Source: Bipolaris cookei
Lineage: Eukaryota > Ascomycota > Dothideomycetes > Pleosporales > Pleosporaceae
Direction: 5' to 3'
Assembly: GCA_002286855.1 (NCBI GenBank)
Contig: NRSV01000048.1
Span: 62,001 to 126,000, forward strand
Length of the DNA stretch: 64,000 nt
The notes under the pieces are model-generated. The model did no database searches, had not been told where the DNA came from, and worked only from the letters and a program-made list of their open reading frames with translations. The position numbers and the translations under genes are program-made. This document shows, piece by piece, positions 30,429 to 40,894 of the stretch (position 1 is the first letter of the stretch; each line of letters starts with the position of its first letter).

Positions 30429-32978
30429 CTACATGGGTAGATTCCATATAAAATCCAAAGTCCCGTCATCAAATCCCTGGAAACTCTGTGGCCCGCTATC
30501 TAAACCAAATGGTGCCATTGCAGGATCAAAAGGTAGCGCAAGCCAGTCATCATCCGGCATGAGGTTCGTCACGTTTTCTGCTAGCGAAGAAAGATGCGAC
30601 TGTCCGGCGTTGTGGTTGTTCAGAAAGTCCATGCCCGTTGTTGCGCCCTTGAGGTCGGCGGATGTAGCACGTGAGGGAAGCCGTGGTGGTCGTGAGGAAA
30701 CGACAAAGCTTTCACGGAGACGGGCAACGTGCAGGTCAAGTAGTGTGGCATAGCGCGATGCCAGATGCATGTCATCAAGAGTACCTGACATTTCAGCAAC
30801 AATACATAGTCAGAGTATGAATAATACTCACTTGCACGAAGTGCTCGGATAGCTGCGTCAAGAATGTCTAGACATGACTGTAGCTTTTGATTGCGTGAGC
30901 CCAAGCTCAGGCCCTTGATTAGGTATATTGACGATGTCGTGATGCGTAGGAATATCCGCACTGGTGAGTAGCGCAGTGCTCCTGTTTCCGATAATTGGCA
31001 GACCTTTTGCAAAATCTGGCAGCTTCCATCAACCACCTCCTGAATAAAGTCGTAGTCTCTTGGCTCGAGATTAAAGGGAAGGTTGTCTTCTTGAGGAACA
31101 TCTGGGTCGGTCTCGGCCAATGTGCGCTCAACGACTGCTTGCATGCCTAGCGAATTGGTGTAGATGCGAACATATTGATACTCTATGTGAAGCATATCGT
31201 GCAATCCAACTTTCAGCTCTGCAAAGTATCAGCATTGAGATTTTTACATGGTTAAAGGTGCATAATGGCTTACTACGGGGATCGAGATACTTCTTCCTCC
31301 ACGAGGTTAGTAGAGGTTGGAAGTGTTCAAGGAGGCCTATGTAGCGACCCGTGCGCAGCAGACTCCTTGTAGTAGTCGTGTTGGGATATATGGTGTCAGA
31401 GATGGAACGTGCAAGCTTCGTAAGCTCCACCCAAGCACTCATAAAGGACTGCCATTGCTCTACAGCACCTGTTGCTGAGTCGACTGGGATCTTCTCCATC
31501 AAAGCATGATTGAGGCTTTGCGGAATCATCGAAGTGCAACCCAGGCGCCACGAGAGCTGTTCAAGCAACACGTATAGTAGCTTCCGAGCTCGGATCCTCC
31601 GTAGGATCAGATATTCAGTCGAGAATTTCGGGTAAGATACCTGGTCTTTGTCGATCCTCGCATTGTCTTCAAAGAGACCCAACTCTTGAGCCAAAGACAA
31701 GGCGCAGCCCATCAACATCCAAGACATGCGATCGGAGCGCTTTGCAGGTTCTATAACATCCTCGAGCCACCTGTTCGAGGTTACGTCTCCTTCCAAGAGC
31801 TTTGCACCCTCTTCAGTGGTGTTGTTGGCGCCAATCATTAGCTCGCAGTCCCAACCATCTGCGGCAGTCGGGAAGTGAAGGGCACGAGGATGCCACTCGG
31901 ATAGCAGCAACAGTGCTTCAATGGATCCAATAGTCCTGCTCTGTGCTTTGGAGGGCTTCACCTGGCCCAACATGATTTTCATAATGAAACGCTGACATTG
32001 CTCCCAGAGTCTGTCATGGACAAAGTAGCCTCGCGACGCGCCACCTACTCCAGGGAGGATATTGTATCGAGACGAAATCATCAAGATAGTGGTACAGAGA
32101 AACGGGTCCAAAGCAATCAGTGTGTAGTGGTTTTCATGATGCGAATAGAACTCTCCCAGTATGGGTGACAAGGGCGAACAGTTCTTGAAGAATAGATCAA
32201 CGTACGTAACGGCTTCGTGCGCGGAGAACCAGCCCATTTGCACAAATCGACATGAAGTCCATATTTTCAGAGTTTCAGGCGACGGTGTTGACATCTGCAC
32301 CGGCTGCGCTCTGAATGTGTGAAATGGTGATGATGGTACACCATTGTCGTAACCAGATGGCCCTGACCTGGGCGTCTCGTATGCCTGAGACCCTGACTGC
32401 TCCTGGTTGTCAATAGCGTCGCGATGATTTGCGGCCTCAAACAGCAGATTCAACGCATCGCTGCCGCTAGAAACCACCGTCCTCATCACGGAATGAGCTA
32501 GATCTGACTGAGATGATGAAACACGACGAAGATGGCTGTGTGGAGACTGAAATTCCGGGCGATGGTGGCCGCCGTTGACATGTGGGCTACCTCCCGGGGT
32601 GAACCCATGTGTCGAAATGGACGATCTGTAGCTACTGGTCGAGGGATTAACGACGGGTTGTGGATTTGACTGGGGCTGGGCAGGCTCCTCGTCTTCATTC
32701 TCTCTCGCCTCTCCCGGCTTGCGTCTCTTGACCCATGAGCGCTCCGACCGGAAGACGCATTCGCGCATCTCTCGCTTGCATCTTTGGCAGGGAGGCTTTA
32801 GTTCTCCGCCATCAGGGCCGGTTCCCAAGATACATTTGGCCTTACGCTGCCGGCAATTGATGCAGGCCTTGTAGGCGCGCTTGAAGTCTTCCGGGTGGGT
32901 CCGCTTTTTGCTTGATGCTGAGTTTGCATCCTGTTGGCCAGTGCCAGTGCCGGTCATGGAATCATCCGCTGTGGACAT
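30429..32978 (-). CDS. Zn2Cys6 fungal transcription factor
   Basis: Three exons on the minus strand: 32978-31274, 31218-30832, 30784-30429, giving 815 residues. The start is the first ATG of the frame (MSTADDSMTG); the open frame continues upstream only from a TTG. The binuclear zinc cluster is CX2CX6C-X14-CX2CX6C with Cys 39, 42, 49, 64, 67 and 74, embedded in KRAYKACINCRQRKAKC. A Ser/Pro/His-rich linker follows. The middle homology region of the Fungal_trans type is seen in WLEDVIEPAKRSDRMSWMLM and CALSLAQELGLF. The C-terminal end (DFLNNHNAG..., DDDWLALPF, TLDFIWNLPM) is acidic and aromatic, like an activation domain. It lies convergent to HPPD. Control of the tyrosine pathway is possible but unproven; I cannot assign it to a named regulator. 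Confidence 0.88.
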
Positions 32979-33769
32979 TCTGCGTCGCGTAGGTAAGGTG
33001 ATACAGCGGATGGAGAAGGAATTGCGCTGTATCAGCGGACCCGCGGGTAACGGCGACAATGACTGGATGACGGTGGAAAAATCTCGTCCCGCCTCGGCTA
33101 TCCGCGGGCACAGGGCCGTTGCATCCGCTCAGTGCATGCAGCACTGACACTACTCAGGGAATGGTACCAATGTCCCCGTTCTCTACAATCAACATGCACA
33201 TGGCTCAAGAGATGGGTTGAAATAAAAATGGCATGCCATTCGACCGGTGTTTGCCTTTTCTGTGGACCTGCTGTGAGATACAAAACTACTGGTGTACACC
33301 AAAATGGCAATGGCAAGGATCAAGAAGTGTAGTGGAAGAGATTGTTTCATTATCTTATAACTGATCAACCTGATAACAACATGAGATAGAGGATCCTCTA
33401 TTCTACTTATGTTATTACTTTTACAGGAAATTTGCTCTATCCAAGCAAGCTTGTTGCTGCTCCCTACTGAAGCAATAAGGGTGACCTTTAGAATGGCTGC
33501 TGGGATTACGGATCGAGGATTGTTTGGATCAAGGAGATAAGCAGGAATGTAATCATTCCTTTACAAAAACGCAGCAGAACAGTTGCCAGATGGTATAATC
33601 GCTCAAAAGATGTACATGATGCTCGCTTTTCGTGTTTCGTTCTAGCATAGGCTAGATGCCCAAATGGTATCGACTTTTTGTACAAGACTTTTGTTACCCC
33701 AAACGCCGGCATCGCATAACAAATTTGGAGACGTGGCCATTTCATGGCATATTCAAGCGGGAAATACGC
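32979..33769. other. intergenic region with imperfect palindrome
   Basis: Runs from the upstream side of the Zn2Cys6 gene to the 3' end of the phosphatase-like gene. It contains the palindrome at 33374-33416. No gene was seen. Confidence 0.5.
33374..33416. repeat. imperfect palindrome with perfect 14-base core
   Basis: The core TAGAGGATCCTCTA (33387-33400) is flanked by imperfectly matching arms (AACATGAGA on the left, TTCTACTTATGTT on the right). Confidence 0.65.
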
Positions 33770-35458
33770 CTACCAGTCCTTTTGCACTGAGGCTACCAAC
33801 GGCACCGAAGCCACAGTATCAGTCGCATCCGACAAGTGGACCTGTGACACTGGAACGTTAGCTTTAGCTGCAGCAGCTGCAGCAACATGGGCTAGCTTCT
33901 TCTTTTTCTTCTTACTAAGCGTAGGAGCAGAAGCCTTAGTAGTCATTTCGCCCCCACCCGCAATGCTGTCAGGCCACTCGAACGTCCATTGGCCACCTTC
34001 CACAAACGGGACTTTTCTGATGAACTTGGAGACATCCGACTGCTTCCTCAACACTTCCAAATAACCAGCTACCTCGCGCAGTACGTCACCCTGCATCTGT
34101 TCAGGCGTAGCTGAGAATTCTGGAATCTCAAGGAGGTTGTACGGCTGGGCGCTGGCCTTGATGGAACTGTCGTCAATGAGAACCGTGTTGTGCTGACCAA
34201 AGCGACCGCCAGTCTCATAGTCTGGATGGTATGAGTGAATTTGACTCCGGCTCCATACTAGTTTCAAGTTCTTGTACACTTGAACATTTTGCTGATAATT
34301 TGCGGGGGATAGACCGAAGCTGTCACGCGCCCATTGAGCTACGAGCTTTGAACGCAGATCGTTGTCCAGAGCCTGATTAACGAGCGACTTTACATTGTCT
34401 GGCCTGGCGCTTGACCAAACCATGACCTTGAAGTTCTCGAATAGGTAGCGTAGAAAGGGCTTCAAGAACGGACGCTCGATCATAGTCTTCGCATTGCGAT
34501 TGGGCCGGTACAGGACTGTACCGTTGAGGTCCAGAATTACCAACATTGGGCCAGGTGTCTCGTTTTCAGACGGTTCTCCAACAGACTGCTCCATGTACTC
34601 CTCTGCGGGCTGTGGCGCAGGAAGCATGATCTTCTCGTCACCATAACGTCCCTTCTTTTCAGCAGCAGGAGTTTGCTTTGGGCCCTTTGACGCACTGTAA
34701 TATTTGTTAATCCGGTGCCAGACAGCTTCGTGAGAAGCTATGCGATGAAGGGTGCCATACTCTTTCTGCTTGGCGTGGCCATTGGTAGCATTCACAGACT
34801 TTGGTTTCTTGCCTGGGTAATTTGGTGCCCTGTGAATATTAGCATTGCGATTCTTGAACTTTGCGCCCTGGAACAAGGCGTCAATAGCATACTGTATGTC
34901 CTCGTTCCTCGCACCTTGAGGAAAATTTGCCTGGGTGTGCATTGTGTGATGCTGTGCCCGGTTTCCAAACGTCTGTCGTTGCTGGTGATGTATGAATGGC
35001 GGAGGGCCATAGTGGAACGGCGGTCCAAACAGCGGTGGCTGTCCAAATGGCGGCGGCCCATGTTGCTGCATATGCGGAGGCGGATGTCCTGCCAAAGCAT
35101 CTGGACCTGGCTGATAGTTAATTGGGGGAGGAGGAGGTGGTGGAGGCGCATATCCATGACCATTGTGCACCATCCACTGATGGTAGGCCTGCGCGTGGAG
35201 GTGGGCTCTATAGTCGCCGTATGCTTGTGGGTTGTTGAACATGTGCGGAGGTACAGAAGGAGGCATTGGTGGAGGTGGTATAGGAAAGTTGTTATTCCAC
35301 GGGGCTCCTGGTGGTCCATATGGGCCCGGGGATCCTTGAGGGGCCTGGGGAGGGGGAGGGGGAGGAAGCTGGTTCTCAAAGGCGCCCAAATCCTGCTCTC
35401 GATGACCAAAGCCACCAGGCTGGAAAGGCAGCGCATTCGGGTTCCATGAATCGTTCAT
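33770..35458 (-). CDS. FCP1/NIF-like HAD phosphatase homologue with altered motif I
   Basis: Single exon, 562 residues from MNDSWNP. The frame is open further upstream, so a start at 35609 (MAPIASARYS) cannot be excluded. The N-terminal 180 residues are Pro/His/Gln/Gly-rich with polyproline runs. The C-terminal half is an FCP1-homology domain: motif I LVILDLNGTVLYR (Asp 310, Asn 312), motif II VMVWSSARPDN, and motif IV VLIDDSS (Asp 429-430). Catalytic FCP1/SCP phosphatases have DxDGT; here the second Asp, the general acid/base, is Asn. That may weaken or abolish activity. A basic, Ala-rich end (LSKKKKKKLAHV) follows. It is divergent from RRP36, 470 bases apart. A nuclear role is possible from the family, but the exact function is not known to me. 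Confidence 0.8.
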   Translation of the reverse strand: MNDSWNPNALPFQPGGFGHREQDLGAFENQLPPPPPPQAPQGSPGPYGPPGAPWNNNFPIPPPPMPPSVPPHMFNNPQAYGDYRAHLHAQAYHQWMVHNGHGYAPPPPPPPPINYQPGPDALAGHPPPHMQQHGPPPFGQPPLFGPPFHYGPPPFIHHQQRQTFGNRAQHHTMHTQANFPQGARNEDIQYAIDALFQGAKFKNRNANIHRAPNYPGKKPKSVNATNGHAKQKEYGTLHRIASHEAVWHRINKYYSASKGPKQTPAAEKKGRYGDEKIMLPAPQPAEEYMEQSVGEPSENETPGPMLVILDLNGTVLYRPNRNAKTMIERPFLKPFLRYLFENFKVMVWSSARPDNVKSLVNQALDNDLRSKLVAQWARDSFGLSPANYQQNVQVYKNLKLVWSRSQIHSYHPDYETGGRFGQHNTVLIDDSSIKASAQPYNLLEIPEFSATPEQMQGDVLREVAGYLEVLRKQSDVSKFIRKVPFVEGGQWTFEWPDSIAGGGEMTTKASAPTLSKKKKKKLAHVAAAAAAKANVPVSQVHLSDATDTVASVPLVASVQKDW

Positions 35459-35928
35459 GCTGGAGCCTGGGGCGGTGCAGGCGAGCGGGTGCTCTGGAAA
35501 AAGACTATGTCGACCTGTGGTGGTCTTGGAGTTGGCGATGTTAGTGGAAGAAGTTGCGACTGGAGCGCAGTGGGGAATGCTGTACCGAGCTGACGCGATG
35601 GGGGCCATTGAGCACGTGCGCTGGCGGTGAGGACGACTTGGAGACCAGAGATGAGTGAGGAGTGAAGAGCAGGGCGAGGTGACGATGCAGTGCCCGAAGC
35701 ATGAGCCCAGCTGATGACGCCTCTGTATGGAAATTTGGGCGCGCAACTGCCTGTCCGTCAGCCCTATCGGCGAATCGAAACCCCGGCGGCCATGTGGGGT
35801 CCACCGAAAAGTCGGGTAGCCCAGTCTGGGGGTGTTTTCGCGACGCTCCACTTCATGCTAATCCAATCCAAGGTCAAGACTTCACGACCTGGCAACTCCA
35901 CAGCAGCGACTTGATATACGTGCCTGCA
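35459..35928. promoter_or_regulatory. divergent promoter between the FCP1-like gene and RRP36
   Basis: A 470-base spacer that remains open in the phosphatase frame. It most likely holds the shared promoter and leaders. Confidence 0.4.
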
Positions 35929-37065
35929 ATGGTGCTTGCAAAAAAGCTTGACCGCAACCTGCGCGCGGCAGAAGAGAGCTCCGATGGCGAAGACTACTAC
36001 GAGGTTACGGACCGGTCTTCTTCTGCCTCTGTAATTGAGGCAGATGAAGGCGGAAACGTCATCAGCTCCGATGGCGAAGAAGACGCGGGGTCTGAAGACA
36101 TAGTGAGCATTAGAACAATTGGCAAGTGGACCGTGCTAACATGGACAAGTCAGATGCCGAAAACGACGACGACGACCAAGTAAAGGCGCAAATGAGCAGA
36201 GTCTCATTCGGCGCATTAGCCAAGGCCCAGGACGTACTCTCGCAATCGTCCGACCGAAAACGCAAGCGAGGCGACGACACATCGAAATCACAAGAAGACA
36301 AACTGGAGGCGTTGAGAGAGCGATTACGACAGATCAAGGCTGAGAAGCTTGCAAGTGGTGTTCAGCCTAGCAAGAAAGCAAAGACATCGAGCAAGCCCAA
36401 GGCGAAGCCCGTTCAGAGTGATAGTGGCGACAACGACGACGCCAGTGACAGCGAAGGCTCTGGTTCAGACGCCGCGCCCCATGCGCGCTCGAGCAAACAC
36501 GCCCCAGCCGTCCAGTCGAGCAAGCGCATGGTTTCGCGTAAACGCCAGGTGGTTGAGGTGAAGAAGCCCGTCTTCCGAGACCCACGATTTGATAACGTGT
36601 CCGGGCCCCGGCCAGACGAGCATGTGGTCGACAAGCGCTATTCCTTCCTCAACGACTACCGGGCGTCTGAAATCTCAGAATTGCGTAGCACTATCAAAAA
36701 GACAAAGAACGAAGAGGAAAAGGAGCGACTGAAGAAGAAGCTTCTATCTATGGAGTCCCAGCAGAAGGCGAGAGAAAACAAAGAAAAACTCAAGGAGGTT
36801 GCACGTGAGCACAAGAAGAAGGAGAAGGAATTGGTCAAGGAGGGCAAGAAGCCATTCTTCTTGAAAAAGTGTATGTCCATGATCGCGCCTCCACTTAACC
36901 GTCACGTACTAACTGTAAATTCTAGCCGAGCAAAAGAAGATTGCGTTAGTCGACCGTTTCCAGAGTATGAAGTCGAATCAGCGCGACAAGGTCATCGAAC
37001 GCCGTCGCAAGAAGGTCACTGCCAAAGAAAGGAGGAACATGCCCGATGCGCGGCGCACTGCTTGA
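35929..37065 (+). CDS. RRP36: rRNA biogenesis protein RRP36
   Basis: Three exons: 35929-36102, 36150-36870, 36926-37065, giving 344 residues. The N-terminal half is acidic and Ser-rich, then Lys-rich (SSDGEDYYE; KKAKTSSKPKAKP). The conserved RRP36 domain occupies the C-terminal half: KKPVFRDPRFDNVSG, YSFLNDYRASEISELR, a long charged coiled coil (IKKTKNEEEKERLKKKL), then KPFFLKKSEQKKIALVDRF spanning the second intron, and the basic end VIERRRKKVTAKERRNMPD. RRP36 acts in the nucleolar small-subunit processome in early cleavages of pre-rRNA. Splicing is supported by the way both junctions restore conserved motifs. Confidence 0.93.
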
Positions 37066-37825
37066 TACCTCTTGTGTGTGGCGCATCTACACGTGCAAAA
37101 GCATTAGGATCAGTTCCATATACCCAACCAGCAATGCAACATTTTTGCGTATTGTCGAATTTTGCTCTTTTACATATACCTTTGGCCCTGTGCTGTTGAG
37201 AACGGATGCCGCGTACAGTCTCTTACGATCAATCGATAAGCCACAGGATGCACTCAAAAGCATGCTAAATGCACGCTCAGACCCTAAGACCCGAGGATCG
37301 GGAATCTAGATCTACTTAGCTGCTCTTCAGCCTCGTGCTTGGCAGGGACACCCGAATTTAGCCCCTCGCACTATTCATTCGATACGCTACAGAACGCCTT
37401 CTCCTACGGAGCGGATCTAGCGAACACTTTCCTCGGCCAGCGGGTGGCGCGATCCCATCCTCACTATACCAGAACAAGTTGGTTGTAAAAAGCCCACCTG
37501 TACACCTTGACTCTTGCTCGAACCCGTTACCTCTTCGGGAGTTCGGGTACCATCTCATTTCGCTCCAAGCATTCTTTGTGTCTTCCGTTAGTAGGGGGGA
37601 AAGCGAGCAGAATCTCGGAGGCGCCGTTTTACCTGAACAGGCATCCTATCCATTCTGAAATGCTCAGCTCGTACGCAACGCCACCAGAATAACCCTGAAT
37701 CGAGAAACATTCTGCCATGTATATATGCTGGTTATCACACCTGACTGAGGCTGCACTGGATAATACTATTCCATTCGGCAAGTACAATTCCAGCAGCCGG
37801 TCATAGACCATTCCACTCGTTCAAG
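37066..37825. other. intergenic region
   Basis: 760 bases between RRP36 and the secreted protein gene. A tRNA B-box-like GGTTCGAGC on the minus strand near 37515 lacks a matching A box and acceptor stem. Nothing else was seen. Confidence 0.45.
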
Positions 37826-39499
37826 ATGCGCTCGTTTACCGCTTCACTCCTTTTGTCTTTGGCGACAGCCACCTCCGCTACTGGACAAGCCCAGTGCGAT
37901 TTAATTACCGATGTTGTTAATGTTTTACGCGCGGTTCCGTATGCGCCGGAACTGTGCTCGTCATTGCTCCAGATTTCCACTTCAACTGTCACCTCCACGG
38001 CTGTGAACACTGTGACGGACATCAGACCCACGGAGGTCACAGAGACACTCACCGCGACGGAGACGTTTACTCACACAGATACGCTCACCACCGGTACCAT
38101 TACTAGTACTACTGATGGTGTCTCAGTGACCATCATTGAGTAAGTTTGCTTGTTGTGAATCAAGTTACGGCTGCTGATTTGTTTAGAACCACCACGGTCC
38201 CAGCATGCCCCACAATCACTACCATCCTCAAACGAGGTGATGTTCCCGAGACTGTTTCCACCAGCACGACTTGTACCGGAAAGAAGTCTTCAAGCAGTGC
38301 AGGTGTTTATCCCACCTATCCCGTCAGCGCTGCTGAGATCTCTCCAACAAGCACCGGCTCTACTACGTGCTCCAGTTCTACCTCTACAAAGTCTTCTTCG
38401 ACCAAGTGTTCAGGTAGTTTGAAGCCGACTCATGATGGATCCTACAATACAGAGAAGTCTTATCCCACCGGTTCCTCGAGCACTCTGAAGCAGGCTTACG
38501 CTGATTCCTATAACACCAAGGAGTCTTATCCTACTGGTTCCTCTAGTGTTGACGGATCCTATTACGCAGCTAGCTCGAGCATTGTTTACCCGCATTATGC
38601 TGTTACCTCAAGCATCATTCAGCAATACCCCGCTGCTAACTCGAGTATTTACCAGCCATATCCTGTTAACTCTACCACTTCGACAACACCCTCGGTAACA
38701 CCAGTCACGCCCACCCCTACCCCTACTCCCACTCCAGTCGTGTTGTGTGCAGAGGCACCAGAAGAGTTACAGCAATTCGATTGTGAAAAGATTACTGAGG
38801 GCTGTGGATGCCTTGGTCTGCAAACGCCTACAACGACAGAGACCATCACTGAGATTACTTCTGTCATTGAATACGCAACAGCCACGGCTACACTTCAGAT
38901 TACCACAGTTGAGGAAGTCACAACTACGCTATCTGTAAGTCTAGTACACTCTCTCACAAGGCTATAGTCTAATTTGTTCGTGTAGGTTGATGCAACTGAC
39001 TACATTACCCCGACAGTAACTGTTGTCACCAAGGCCACTGAGACAGCGGCTCCGCCTGATTTCAACAACGACTCCAACAACTGCGGTTCATGCGGCAACG
39101 TGGTAAATATCCAGTACCTTATCAACTTCACCTCACCAGCATCTAACAACACCCCAGTGTCCCAACGGCGGCAGCTGCTCCAACGGCGTGTGCGCGAACG
39201 TGAACCCAAATCCTCAGTGCGCTGGCTCCTCGTGCCGCAACTACATCTATTGTGGTAACGGCTGTCTCTGTGGCTCCGTCGTTGGCGGTGGCGGTCTTTG
39301 TGTCCCCGGCAGCACATCCTGCTCCAGTCCCGCGTGTAAAGCAAACTCGGACTGCGGCGCCAACCAGTTGTGCGTCATCAACACATGCTGCAGAGGTGGT
39401 GCCGGCATGTGCGTCTCAGTTGAAACCACGTGTGTGAACAATGCTCGCCCAAAGATGTTGTTTGTGCGACGGCCTAATGAGGGAACTGTCTCTGGATAG
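37826..39499 (+). CDS. secreted Ser/Thr-rich, cysteine-rich wall-type protein
   Basis: Four exons: 37826-38139, 38187-38934, 38986-39102, 39158-39499, giving 506 residues. A signal peptide (MRSFTASLLLSLATATSATG) precedes a mucin-like body dominated by Ser, Thr, Pro and Tyr. The body includes imperfect tandem units around SYNTEKSYPTGSSS and SYNTKESYPTGSSS, and a TPTPTPTP run. The C-terminal 150 residues change character: about 20 cysteines with Gly and Asn, in runs like CPNGGSCSNGVC, CRNYIYCGNGCLC and CCRGGAGMC. Such proteins are heavily O-glycosylated and secreted, acting as wall or adhesin-like proteins. No GPI signal or family name is evident. It lies beside the AT-rich, repeat-bearing stretch. 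Confidence 0.75.
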
Positions 39500-39642
39500 A
39501 GTTTGGAAATCTTACCATAGAAGCGTGATTTAAGCTTGCGAAACTTTAATTCAAGGTAAACTGTTTAATTATCTACTCAGTTCTTAGAGAATCTTAAATT
39601 TTAAATCTCTCCAATATCTCTTTTAGAAAATTATACCTTAAG

Positions 39643-39750
39643 TGTAAGGTATTTCGCAGATAGGTACAAAATATATCAGTCACGAGTGAAATGAAACGAA
39701 TCTTTAAGGAGTTTACCCAAGATTCGGATGGGACTATGTTGGCACAATAA
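39643..39750. repeat. decayed dispersed repeat, copy A
   Basis: Contains AGGTACAAAATATATCAG and TTCGGATGGGACTATG. Both parts recur in copy B in the same order and at similar spacing. Confidence 0.5.
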
Positions 39751-40035
39751 AGGGTGTGGTTGAGTCAAAACAATTGCAGTTACACAAAACACCAAATGAA
39801 GACTCGACTGAGTTGACTAGCTATTGGGCTATTGATGTAACTATATACTCAGCAGTAGCAGGCAAGGCTGCAGCTGCTGAAACGTGTGTTCCCCTGCTGA
39901 GACGCGTATGCCCTTGCTGGGACTTGTATGCCCGTAGCAAGCCCGAAGTAAGACTGGTGTCGTCAGCTTGATTCCAATATATGTCCCAACAGACTATATA
40001 CCCTGTGCATGTGACTGGCTTCTCTGGCCCAAGGG

Positions 40036-40266
40036 GTACCCGACTGGTACCCAAGATTTAGACCTCCTGGACCTCAGTTCAGAGTATCGTGACAGGCACA
40101 AAATATATTAGCTAGAGGTGAGTTGACACGCATTTTTTTTAGAAGAAAAGTATAGTTCAGATGAGACTATATACATATATACTGTAACACTTCTAGCACC
40201 GGTGGAACCTAACAGGTCCCCAAGAGTTATCTTTACTATACCTTAGTTCAAAGTACAATGACAAAA
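40036..40266. repeat. decayed dispersed repeat, copy B (two units)
   Basis: AGGCACAAAATATATTAG and TTCAGATGAGACTATA match copy A. A leading block GGTACCCAAGATTTAGACCT...TTCAGAGTATCGTGACA (from 40036) recurs about 180 bases later as GGTCCCCAAGAGTTA...TTCAAAGTACAATGACA. Confidence 0.5.
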
Positions 40267-40393
40267 ATCTCTAACAATTGCACAGATTACCGCGTTCGGC
40301 TGTTTCGTACTTTTTCTCTCTCTCTCTCTCTCTAACGCAGATCGAGATTCGACAAGTATAGCCCAACCCTTGGCAAGGAAAAAACCCTTATTT

Positions 40394-40894
40394 TCATTCG
40401 TGCTCAACCTGGAAGTACCAAGTGCCATCAAGGCGTGGCAGATACACACATTCGGATGTCGTACCGGCCATAACGGCACCGTTTCTGCGTGTCCGCGCAG
40501 GTACCGTCACCCTAATCTGCGCACGAGGCTGAGTAGATACCCGAGTGTCCTGATAATTGGTAAGAATAATGGCGTTAGCACTAGAGCCGCGGTTGGTGAC
40601 TGAGATGTTTATATTTTGGGTGGCAGCGACATTTATCGGGATGGTCATATGGACGTCAACGAGGTTATTGGGTGACCACGAGGCTACTGCCTCATCGCCG
40701 GTACTCGACGGCTCGTCGATGTACCTCTGGAATGAGATACGTCCAATCGTGTTGACTGGGTTGGGGCGTGGCAGTGCCGACAGGCATCCGCCTTGTCGAG
40801 GCTCAAGAACCAGCTCGTGAGGGAACGCCGCGCAAGATGCGACTGAGATCATCAGGAGGGTAGAAAGGAGATTTTTAAAGGCGTGGCGGAACAT
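40394..40894 (-). CDS. small secreted protein of unknown function
   Basis: Single exon, 166 residues, starting at MFRHAFKNLL; the open frame further upstream begins only with TTG. A signal peptide (about residues 1-22, hydrophobic STLLMISVASCAA) is followed by FPHELVLEPRQGGC, where EPRQ may be a propeptide cleavage point. The mature part has two cysteines (in GGCLSALP and SECVYLP) and alternating polar/hydrophobic stretches (DVHMTIPINV, NINISVTNRG, AQIRVTVPAR) that suggest a small beta-sandwich. I do not recognise a family. It is flanked on both sides by AT-rich, repeat-bearing DNA, a setting in which plant-associated ascomycetes often keep effector candidates, but there is no direct evidence for such a role. 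Confidence 0.7.
   Translation of the reverse strand: MFRHAFKNLLSTLLMISVASCAAFPHELVLEPRQGGCLSALPRPNPVNTIGRISFQRYIDEPSSTGDEAVASWSPNNLVDVHMTIPINVAATQNINISVTNRGSSANAIILTNYQDTRVSTQPRAQIRVTVPARTRRNGAVMAGTTSECVYLPRLDGTWYFQVEHE

Larger units (their letters stand above)
39500..40393. other. AT-rich region with decayed repeats
   Basis: No gene. It contains degenerate copies of a repeat (see 39643-39750 and 40036-40266) and a CT run at about 40313-40333. Confidence 0.55.

Noticed and set aside
34715..35449. 244-codon open frame on the plus strand
   Set aside because: Antisense shadow of the proline-rich half of the FCP1-like gene.
37490..37560. tRNA-like B box (GGTTCGAGC) on the minus strand
   Set aside because: No A box at the right distance, and no cloverleaf or acceptor stem could be drawn.
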